Source: an uncultured Candidatus Saccharibacteria bacterium | GTDB taxonomy: Bacteria; Patescibacteriota; Saccharimonadia; Saccharimonadales; Saccharimonadaceae | Direction: 5' to 3' | Assembly (NCBI GenBank): GCA_937876715.1 | Contig: CALEGA010000066.1 | Coordinates: 1 to 19,434 of the forward strand | Length of the DNA stretch: 19,434 bases | Shown: in pieces, positions 1 to 6,295 of the stretch | Numbering within the stretch: position 1 is the stretch's first letter | Layout: every line of letters starts with the position of its first letter | Translations under genes and position numbers: made by a program | Notes under the pieces: model-generated | Told to the model about the DNA's origin: nothing | Database searches by the model: none | The model's input: the letters and a program-made list of their open reading frames with translations, nothing else

Positions 1-1
1 T

Positions 2-778
2 GAAATATATGCAAATACGCTTTCATTGCAGCAAATAGCTGAGCAGTGCGGATATGCTGATTATGTATATTTTTCTAAAACATTCAAAAAAATTACCGGC
101 AAAACTATTGCTCCTGTCGCTGCTGCCCTCTCTCCCGAGGAAGAAAAGAAGAAGCAAATCCCTAGCTTCGTTCTAAAAGAGTGGAAAGAAATTAGCCAAA
201 TCGACGCCAATGTTTGCCCAAACGATGCACTTTTGAACAACCTCTGGTTTTACCGTCCCGAAGAAAACGCCGCCTATTCAAAAGCTTACTACGAGCTTGT
301 AAAAAACATCCGAGAACTCCCAGAATACATCTTTATCATCTCCGACAATATTGAGAGAACAATTTCTAGCCGTATCGAAAAACTACGACCAAAGACAAAA
401 GTTACAATTATAACCACAGATATAGATAATTTTAAGGCAGAATATCTTCCACCAAACGCAGCTCTAATAGAATTTGGGCGCGCCACAAACGGTATGGAAG
501 AGTTTGGCAAAGATTATCTCCTCTCTCAATTGCTCATTCAGCTTGGCTGCAAAAAAATACACCTCATCAATTCTGATTTTGGCTACCGGTGGGTTATGTC
601 GCATCAAACACTAGTTAAGGATAATTTTGAACTAGATGTTTCGGTTCTTGCTAATAATATAAATCCGTGTCTAGCAGAAATCTATCCATTAGTTCATCGT
701 GTCTTTACCGACAACTCAAAAACTGCCAACCATCTTTCCGAGTCTGATGGTTTTGAACTCAAAAAGTTCGCCTACTAA
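2..778 (+). CDS. AraC-type HTH joined to a partial GT4-like glycosyltransferase domain (5' end outside window)
   Basis: The frame is open to the left edge, so the true start lies outside; a TTG at 26 is only the first start-like codon inside. The first ~35 visible residues match the second half of an AraC-family DNA-binding domain (LSLQQIAEQCGYADY followed by YFSKTFKKITGKT). After an acidic/lysine linker (EEEKKK), about 200 residues resemble the N-terminal Rossmann half of GT4-type domains found in large multi-domain glycosyltransferases: a hydrophobic strand (YIFIISDN), a LIEFGRAT segment, HLINSDFGYRW, and VFTDNSKTANHL, which in that family comes just before the catalytic half. The catalytic half with its E-x7-E motif is absent: the protein stops at 778. 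It may be a regulator with a sugar-nucleotide-like sensing domain, or a decayed glycosyltransferase fusion. The HTH call is solid; the GT4 resemblance is from memory. It is convergent with the ABC ATPase gene, only 2 bases away. Confidence 0.7.
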   Translation, partial: EIYANTLSLQQIAEQCGYADYVYFSKTFKKITGKTIAPVAAALSPEEEKKKQIPSFVLKEWKEISQIDANVCPNDALLNNLWFYRPEENAAYSKAYYELVKNIRELPEYIFIISDNIERTISSRIEKLRPKTKVTIITTDIDNFKAEYLPPNAALIEFGRATNGMEEFGKDYLLSQLLIQLGCKKIHLINSDFGYRWVMSHQTLVKDNFELDVSVLANNINPCLAEIYPLVHRVFTDNSKTANHLSESDGFELKKFAY

Positions 779-780
779 AA

Positions 781-1563
781 CTATTTAAATAAATTTAAGT
801 ACTCGTCGGCAACTCTATCCGGTTCACCGTCATCGACAATCTTGCCACCCTCAACTAAAATTGCTCTATTGCAAAACTTCCGCACATCGTTCATCGAATG
901 CGTAACCAAGATAATCGTCTGCCCACCTTCTTTCAGCGAAGCGAAGTAATCATTGCACTTCTGCTGAAACGCTGCATCACCCACGGCAAGTACTTCGTCT
1001 AGCACTAAAATATCGCCCTTGGCACGAATTGCAATCGAAAAGGCAAGCCTCACCTGCATCCCGCTCGAATAATTCTTCAACTTCTGATCCTGGAATTCCT
1101 TTAGCTCTGCAAACTCCCAAATATCATCATACATCGCATCCATTTCTTTATTAGAAAAACCAAGCAACGCACCGTTAAGATAAACGTTCTCGCGTCCGGT
1201 CAGTTCTGGATTAAACCCAACCCCAAGCTCGATAAAGGGAACTAAAGTCCCATTAATCATAATCTGCCCTTTACTCGGATAATAAATCCCCGCCAAAATC
1301 TTCAGCAATGTTGACTTGCCGCTTCCGTTCCGCCCTACAATCCCTACAAACTCACCTTTCTTAATCGTAAAATCTAAACCCTTCAGAACTTTTTGATCCT
1401 TATAACCTTTCACTCCGCGTAATCGATTAAATAACGCTTGCTTCAATCCCCAAGACCTTTCCGTCGGCAACCTAAAACTCTTGTGCAGATTCTTTACTTC
1501 AATCGCATTTTCATAGCTCGGTTCAATCAACACTTGGCGCTCGCCAATTTCTCGCTTACCCAT
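781..1563 (-). CDS. ABC transporter ATP-binding protein, Wzt/TagH type polysaccharide exporter
   Basis: This 260-residue cytoplasmic ATPase should power export of an undecaprenyl-linked polysaccharide through the permease encoded just upstream. Visible motifs are Walker A GRNGSGKST (77-85), signature YSSGMQ (165-170), Walker B ILVLDE (185-190) and the H-loop histidine (about 222). The region GTLVPFIELGVGFNPELTG is typical of the Wzt/TagH/RfbE branch (ABC-2 type). Unlike O9a-type Wzt it has no C-terminal carbohydrate-recognition domain; the protein ends right after the nucleotide-binding domain. The ATG overlaps the permease stop by one base (TAATG), so the two are translationally coupled. The family is clear, the transported glycan is not. 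Confidence 0.95.
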   Translation of the reverse strand: MGKREIGERQVLIEPSYENAIEVKNLHKSFRLPTERSWGLKQALFNRLRGVKGYKDQKVLKGLDFTIKKGEFVGIVGRNGSGKSTLLKILAGIYYPSKGQIMINGTLVPFIELGVGFNPELTGRENVYLNGALLGFSNKEMDAMYDDIWEFAELKEFQDQKLKNYSSGMQVRLAFSIAIRAKGDILVLDEVLAVGDAAFQQKCNDYFASLKEGGQTIILVTHSMNDVRKFCNRAILVEGGKIVDDGEPDRVADEYLNLFK

Positions 1564-2375
1564 TAGACTTCCTCCGCAAAGAACTTAGATTTTTTCCTGA
1601 AATAAATTGCTCCCAAAACTAAAACGGCGAACACAATCAAAATCGGCACCGCCATCGCAATCGGATTATTCAAATAATTCCACGTCGTCACTGCCTCAGT
1701 TGTAATCAAATTATAACGTATATCTTGGATAATCTGCGCAATCGGATTAAGCAAAATAATTTTTGCCGCCAACGGACTTGTAGTGGCAACCATCATCACC
1801 GGATAAATAATCGGCACTGCATAAAACAAGGCTTGAATCAGCACGTCCCAAATCGACGCAATATCTCTAAATTTCACATTTATCGCGCCAAACAAGAAAG
1901 AAATGCCGAGTGCCAAACAATACAATTCAAGCACAAATACCGGCACCAACAGCCAGCTCAAACTCGGCGTCACGCCATTTATCAACGCAAACACCATCAC
2001 CACCACTAGGTTAATCGCGAGGTTAATCAGTGCCGTGAATGTTGTCGAAGCTACCACAATATATTTTGGAAAAGAAATCTTCCGAATCAACTCCCCTCTC
2101 TGCACCATCGCCTGAATCCCTTGGCTTGTGCATTCCGTAAAAAAGCTCCACAGCGTCGTACCTGTCAAAAGATAAACTGGGTAATGTGGAATATCGCTAC
2201 CAATCTTCAGCAACTTCGCAAACACAACATACAAAATTGCGAACATCATCAGCGGTCTCAATAATGCCCAAAGATAGCCCAACACCGACCCCTGATAACG
2301 CAACTTAAAATCCGTCTTCGTCAATTCTCGAAGCAAAATTCTATTGTTACGATAAAAAACATTCGGAATATTCAT
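1563..2375 (-). CDS. ABC-2 type polysaccharide export permease (Wzm/TagG family)
   Basis: This 270-residue integral membrane protein is the channel partner of the downstream ATPase. It has the family's N-terminal motif (DFKLRYQGSVLGYLWALLRP, about 22-41) followed by about six hydrophobic segments, and ends with the usual short basic cytoplasmic tail (FRKKSKFF). Length matches the Wzm/TagG family (about 255-280). The start codon ATG (2375-2373) follows a TGA-TAGAAT extended -10 by 6 bases and has no Shine-Dalgarno site, so the mRNA is probably leaderless. Inference: with the initiating transferase and ligase of the divergent operon it belongs to an ABC-transporter-dependent glycan pathway; no Wzx flippase is seen in the window. 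Confidence 0.95.
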   Translation of the reverse strand: MNIPNVFYRNNRILLRELTKTDFKLRYQGSVLGYLWALLRPLMMFAILYVVFAKLLKIGSDIPHYPVYLLTGTTLWSFFTECTSQGIQAMVQRGELIRKISFPKYIVVASTTFTALINLAINLVVVMVFALINGVTPSLSWLLVPVFVLELYCLALGISFLFGAINVKFRDIASIWDVLIQALFYAVPIIYPVMMVATTSPLAAKIILLNPIAQIIQDIRYNLITTEAVTTWNYLNNPIAMAVPILIVFAVLVLGAIYFRKKSKFFAEEV

Positions 2376-2390
2376 AAGACTATTCTATCA
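2376..2390 (-). promoter_or_regulatory. Extended -10 promoter of the ABC exporter genes
   Basis: On the minus strand TGA-TAGAAT (2390 to 2382) is followed by the 6 bases AGTCTT and then the permease ATG. A transcript starting about 7 bases after the -10 would begin at the start codon. The promoter sits in the 19-base gap after the galE stop, so the exporter genes can be transcribed separately from galE. Confidence 0.6.
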
Positions 2391-2394
2391 CAGA

Positions 2395-3399
2395 CTAGCT
2401 AAGATTGTCTAAAAATCTCAACGTGTCTCTGACGGCGTCCTCAATCGTTAGCTCTGTTTTCCAGCCCAGCTTCTCCAACGCAAGGGAAGGGTTCGCACAG
2501 ACCACCGCGAGGTCGCCCGCTCTCCTCTCGCCGATTTTCTTTGGCAGCTCTCGTCCAGCAATTTTTTCAAACGCATCAATAATCTCAAACACCGATGTCG
2601 CTTTACCACTACCAAGGTTATAAACAGAGACGCCGTTGCCCATACGCTCAAGCGCCGCCAAATGCCCTTTCGCAAGGTCGGTTACATGAATAAAATCGCG
2701 CTCGCAACTTCCATCCTCCGTCTCGTAATCGTCGCCATAAATTACCAACTCTTTAATTTTCCCTTGATAAACTTTTGTTACAATCGGCATCAAATTATTC
2801 GGGATTCCGTTCGGGTCTTCGCCAATCAACCCCGACTTGTCGGCGCCCACTGGGTTAAAATACCTCAAAATTGTCGCCGAAAACTCTTTATCCGCCACAC
2901 AAACATCTTTAATAATTTGCTCGATCATCGCCTTTGTCCAACCGTACGGATTTGTCACGCCCGCGCCTGTCGTCATCGTCTCAACTAAGTGTGCCGACTC
3001 CAATCCCTTATCGCCATACACGGTTGCCGAAGAAGAAAACACTAACTTTTTCACGCCCGTCTCTTGCATCGCTTTCAACAAATTTACCGTCCCTTGAATA
3101 TTGTTCTCATAATACATCAAAGGCTTTTCGACGCTCTCGCCCACCGCCTTTAGTCCTGCAAAATGAATCACCGCATCAAACTTTGCTGATTTTAAAACTT
3201 CCAGAGCCCCTTTATAATCTAATAAATCAACCTTATAAAACTCTGGTTTTGTCCCCACGATTTTTTCAATCTTATCAAGTACCGTTATTTTTGAATTAAA
3301 CAAATTATCTAAAATCACCACCTCGTGTCCCGCCTTTATCAATTCGACGGTCGTATGGGAACCAATATAACCAGTTCCACCAGTTACTAAAATCTTCAC
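2395..3399 (-). CDS. galE: UDP-glucose 4-epimerase
   Basis: This 334-residue cytoplasmic enzyme interconverts UDP-glucose and UDP-galactose (or their N-acetyl forms), supplying sugar donors for the glycan locus. It is an extended short-chain dehydrogenase: NAD-binding TGGTGYIGS (6-14), DNL after the second strand, HFAGLKAVGES (79-89), FSSSATVYG (121-129, catalytic Ser/Thr near 124), and the catalytic YxxxK pair Y152/K156 (NPYGWTK). Substrate-site YFNPVGA and GDD/RDFIHV segments are present, and length is normal for GalE. The start is GTG at 3399, chosen because AAGGAG lies 8 bases upstream (3413-3408); this gene uses a normal Shine-Dalgarno leader, unlike its neighbours. It is transcribed divergently from the sugar transferase operon. 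Confidence 0.95.
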   Translation of the reverse strand: MKILVTGGTGYIGSHTTVELIKAGHEVVILDNLFNSKITVLDKIEKIVGTKPEFYKVDLLDYKGALEVLKSAKFDAVIHFAGLKAVGESVEKPLMYYENNIQGTVNLLKAMQETGVKKLVFSSSATVYGDKGLESAHLVETMTTGAGVTNPYGWTKAMIEQIIKDVCVADKEFSATILRYFNPVGADKSGLIGEDPNGIPNNLMPIVTKVYQGKIKELVIYGDDYETEDGSCERDFIHVTDLAKGHLAALERMGNGVSVYNLGSGKATSVFEIIDAFEKIAGRELPKKIGERRAGDLAVVCANPSLALEKLGWKTELTIEDAVRDTLRFLDNLS

Positions 3400-3407
3400 G
3401 GATTCCG

Positions 3408-3413
3408 CTCCTT
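3408..3413 (-). promoter_or_regulatory. Shine-Dalgarno site fixing the GTG start of galE
   Basis: AAGGAG on the minus strand, 8 bases before the GTG at 3399. It decides the non-ATG start and contrasts with the leaderless-looking starts nearby. Confidence 0.8.
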
Positions 3414-3420
3414 CTTTTCT

Positions 3421-3455
3421 CGTATATTATATATTATGGTATAATTATAACATAT
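3421..3455. promoter_or_regulatory. Divergent AT-rich promoter region between galE and the sugar transferase operon
   Basis: Plus strand: extended -10 TGG-TATAAT with the hexamer at 3440-3445, 10 bases before the ATG at 3456, predicting a leader of only a few bases. Minus strand: TGT-TATAAT with the hexamer at 3449-3444, and a second TATAAT at 3431-3426, either of which can serve galE. The opposing hexamers overlap, so RNA polymerase binding in one direction should exclude the other. Confidence 0.6.
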
Positions 3456-4880
3456 ATGAAAAAGGACTCCACATTCCTCTCGAGGGTGTTACTGATTTTA
3501 GGCGACCTCTTAGCGATTGTTTTTTCGTTCGCCTTCGCTTACTACTTCCGTACTCACCTCGACCAGCGCCCGTTCTTCTTTGAGTCTAACCTCGGTGGCT
3601 TCATTTTAGAAATCATTTTTCTTATTCCAATCTGGGTTCTTATTCTTGCTTCTCTCGGACTCTATTCAAAAAACATCCTCGCCCGCGAGTCTCGCGGCAA
3701 AGAGGCGAGCCGGCTACTCGTCGCCTCTATGGTCGGCATTATGTCCATTATCACTTGCGACTTTTTCGGTTCTTCCGACCTTTTTCCCGTCCGCACTGTT
3801 GCCATTTACGCTTTTATTCTTTGCTACTTCTTCCTCTTGCTTAATCGCTCGATTTTCCGTCTCATTCGCGACCTCCGTTTCCGCAAAGGTCACGGTACCC
3901 TCCGCGCTGTCGTGATAGGGAATAACAAAAACACCGACTACCTCACCGATTATATTTCTTCCACCCCAGAATCCGGTTATCAACTCGTTGGCATTGTTGC
4001 CTCCCGCAAATATTTCCCCAAAGACCTACTCAAAAAACAATACGCCTCCCTCAAGGATGCTATCCGCTACGCTAAACCCGACGTCGTCTTCCAAACCGAC
4101 GAACGCCAAACTGAATACGTCTATCAGCAATCCATCAATCGTCACATCATATATTACTTCGTACCATCAGAATCGGCACTCTCTTCTCAGCTCGGCGAAC
4201 TTGAGCTTGTCGGCAACACTCCCGCTCTCCGTGTTAATGCCACGCCACTGAGCGGCAACTCGCGTTACCTTAAGCGTTTCTTCGATATTCTCCTCGGCGT
4301 CATTCTCTTTATTCTCGCTCTTGTTCCTATGCTCTTCGTTTGGCTCGCCGTTAAGCTCTCCGACATCCGTCACCCCGCCATCTACTCCGAATATCGCCTC
4401 TCGCAATTCAATCGCAAGTTCAAAATTTACAAATTCCGCTCTATGAAACCAGAGTATTCCGGTATGTCGCCCGAAGAAGCATTCAAAAAAATGGGACATC
4501 CTGAGCTCATTAAAAAATATCGCAAAAACGGCGACTATCTCAAGGACGATCCGCGTATCACTAAGATCGGTCATTTCATCCGCAAAACCTCGCTCGACGA
4601 ATTGCCACAACTCTGGAACGTTATCCGCGGCGACATCTCTCTCGTCGGTCCTCGCGCCCTCGTCCCGGGGGAACTAAAGACTTACGGCGACCGCTCGCTT
4701 CTTCTCACCGTCAAATCCGGCCTCACCGGTCTCGCTCAAGTTTCCGGTCGTCGCGATATTTCCTTTGAAGAACGCCGCTCTCTCGACCTCTACTACATCA
4801 AAAACTGGTCGCTCGGGCTCGACTTCCACATTCTTCTCCGCACCATCAAAGCCGTCTTCAAGAGCGAAGGAGCTAAATAA
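3456..4880 (+). CDS. Polyprenyl glycosylphosphotransferase (initiating sugar-1-phosphate transferase, WcaJ/WbaP type)
   Basis: This 474-residue membrane enzyme should transfer a sugar-1-phosphate from a UDP-sugar to undecaprenyl phosphate, the first step of glycan assembly. The N-terminal third carries about four membrane helices (8-30, 48-70, 86-106, 112-132), followed by a soluble Rossmann-like region (about 148-265). The C-terminal bacterial sugar transferase domain begins at about 270 with the membrane re-entrant segment; it shows KFRSM (326-330), DDPRITKIGHFIRKTSLDEL (364-383), SLVGPR (395-400) and SGLTGLAQVSGR (421-432). In many homologues VGPR is followed by Pro; here it is Ala. It is the first gene of a three-gene operon, preceded by a -10 element and no Shine-Dalgarno site. 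Its stop overlaps the next ATG by one base (TAATG). The sugar specificity cannot be read from sequence. Confidence 0.95.
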   Translation: MKKDSTFLSRVLLILGDLLAIVFSFAFAYYFRTHLDQRPFFFESNLGGFILEIIFLIPIWVLILASLGLYSKNILARESRGKEASRLLVASMVGIMSIITCDFFGSSDLFPVRTVAIYAFILCYFFLLLNRSIFRLIRDLRFRKGHGTLRAVVIGNNKNTDYLTDYISSTPESGYQLVGIVASRKYFPKDLLKKQYASLKDAIRYAKPDVVFQTDERQTEYVYQQSINRHIIYYFVPSESALSSQLGELELVGNTPALRVNATPLSGNSRYLKRFFDILLGVILFILALVPMLFVWLAVKLSDIRHPAIYSEYRLSQFNRKFKIYKFRSMKPEYSGMSPEEAFKKMGHPELIKKYRKNGDYLKDDPRITKIGHFIRKTSLDELPQLWNVIRGDISLVGPRALVPGELKTYGDRSLLLTVKSGLTGLAQVSGRRDISFEERRSLDLYYIKNWSLGLDFHILLRTIKAVFKSEGAK

Positions 4881-6295
4881 TGAAAGTTGCTATTGTCTGC
4901 GATTGGCTCGTCTCTGTTGGCGGCGCCGAACGCGTTCTTCGCTCAGTTTGCGATCTCTTCCCCGACGCGCCCATCTATACTTCTCAGTACAACGAAAAGA
5001 AAATCGATTGGTTCAAAGACCGCTCGGTTCACGTTGGCTGGCTGCAAATTTTTCCAACTAGCTTCCGCCGTTTTCTCGGTCCACTCCGTCAAAGCTATTT
5101 TAACCACCTCGACCTTTCCGATTATGACCTCATCATCTCTGTCACTGGCGCCGAAGCTAAATCCATCAAAAAGGGAAACACTCTTCACCTCTGTTATTGC
5201 CACGTCCCCACGCAGTATTACTGGGGTCTCAAAGAGGACTATCTTACCAATCCAGGCTTCGGGATTTTAAATCCTCTCGCTCGTCTCGTCCTTAAAACCG
5301 CTCTCCCGCGCCTAAAAAAGGCAGATTACGCCGCCGCTCAGCGCCCAGATGAGTTCATCACTATCTCCACTTATGCCCAAGAACAGATTAAAACCGCCTA
5401 CGGCAGGGAATCGACCATTATTTTTCCGCCTGTTGCCGTGGAAAAGTTTTCCACAAGGGAGTTTTCCACAAGCAGGGAAACAATAAAGCAGCAAAAAAGT
5501 CAAGCCAATAAAACCGAACAAAAACAACATAAAACAACACAAAAAGCAAATAATGCAAATCCTACCTCTGTTAAAGCTGGCGAACGCTACGGCTTCGTCA
5601 CTACTTCACGACAAGTTACATGGAAACGCCTCGATCTTGCCGTTAAAGCTTGTATGGAACTCAAAGTTCCCCTCACCGTCATCGGCGAAGGTCCCGAGCA
5701 TAGAAATCTCGTCAAACTCGCCAAACGTTCGCGCAACATTAAATTCGTTCCCCTCCAAGACCAAAAAGGACTCAAACGCTATCTCGAACAAGCCGAGGGC
5801 TATATCTTTCCCTCCCTTGAACCGTTCGGCATCGCTCCTGTTGAGGCGCTCGCCTGTGGCTGCCCTGTTATCGCCTACGGCAACGGCGGCGCCCTTGATT
5901 ACGTTATCGACGGCGAAAACGGCGTTCTCTTCGGTAAGCAATCTGTTAATTCCCTCCGCCAAGCTCTAAAACGTTTCTCTACCCTCAAATTTGACGAAAA
6001 TAAAGTTAGAAAATCTGCCCTTCCCTTTTCCGAAAAGTACTTCAAGGAAAAACTCAAGGCACTTATCGTCGAAAAAGTAAAGGAACATAACAACATAAAA
6101 CCGGAAAAAGACAAACTAAAGAAAACCATAGAACCGAAAAAAGTCAAATCTACCCCTAAGCCTAAGCCTAAACCCGCCACAAAAAAGCCAGCGCCTAAAC
6201 TCAAACCGGTCGCAAAAACTAAACCACCAAAAAAGGTTAAAAAGCATGTCGTTAAAAAAACGCCCGAAAACAGTACGTTCATCAAAATTAACTAA
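4880..6295 (+). CDS. GT4 family glycosyltransferase with low-complexity insert and Lys/Pro-rich tail
   Basis: This 471-residue cytoplasmic or membrane-associated GT-B enzyme probably adds a hexose (the WbaZ-like branch contains mannosyltransferases) to the lipid-linked glycan. The N-terminal domain starts MKVAIVCDWLVSVGGAERVL and has the branch hallmark HLCYCHVPTQYYW (103-115). The C-terminal domain has EPFGIAPVE (314-322, the E-x7-E donor-binding pair). Between the two domains lies a Gln/Lys/Thr-rich insert (about 190-233) that ordinary members lack; the two domains remain in frame around it. From about 400 the protein runs into a 70-residue Lys/Pro-rich tail, likely disordered and strongly basic, which might bind acidic lipid or nucleic acid. 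AAGGAG (4867-4872) lies 7 bases before the ATG. The last 50 bases overlap the next gene in another frame. Confidence 0.9.
   Translation: MKVAIVCDWLVSVGGAERVLRSVCDLFPDAPIYTSQYNEKKIDWFKDRSVHVGWLQIFPTSFRRFLGPLRQSYFNHLDLSDYDLIISVTGAEAKSIKKGNTLHLCYCHVPTQYYWGLKEDYLTNPGFGILNPLARLVLKTALPRLKKADYAAAQRPDEFITISTYAQEQIKTAYGRESTIIFPPVAVEKFSTREFSTSRETIKQQKSQANKTEQKQHKTTQKANNANPTSVKAGERYGFVTTSRQVTWKRLDLAVKACMELKVPLTVIGEGPEHRNLVKLAKRSRNIKFVPLQDQKGLKRYLEQAEGYIFPSLEPFGIAPVEALACGCPVIAYGNGGALDYVIDGENGVLFGKQSVNSLRQALKRFSTLKFDENKVRKSALPFSEKYFKEKLKALIVEKVKEHNNIKPEKDKLKKTIEPKKVKSTPKPKPKPATKKPAPKLKPVAKTKPPKKVKKHVVKKTPENSTFIKIN
5437..5470 (+). repeat. Palindrome plus direct repeat with three DnaA-box-like 9-mers inside the glycosyltransferase gene
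   Basis: GTGGAAAA-G-TTTTCCAC (5438-5454) is a perfect inverted repeat with a one-base centre. TTTTCCACA occurs at 5447-5455 and again at 5462-5470 (15-base period), and its complement with one mismatch at 5445-5437. An A-rich stretch follows to about 5565. This lies in the low-complexity insert of the encoded protein (repeated FST-RE). The sequence is certain; a DnaA-binding role is only a possibility. Confidence 0.55.

Noticed and set aside
4167..4610. 147-codon minus-strand open frame inside the sugar transferase gene
   Set aside because: It lies opposite the conserved catalytic domain of a well-supported gene, so the frame is explained by its codon bias.
6120..6240. CCTAAG/Lys-Pro repeats considered as a tandem-repeat or CRISPR-like array
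   Set aside because: Only three short copies, no spacers and no cas genes; they encode the tail of the glycosyltransferase.
5899..6285. 128-codon minus-strand frame with hydrophobic repeats opposite the Lys/Pro tail
   Set aside because: The apparent membrane character (Phe/Gly/Leu) is just the complement of Lys and Pro codons; no start signal.
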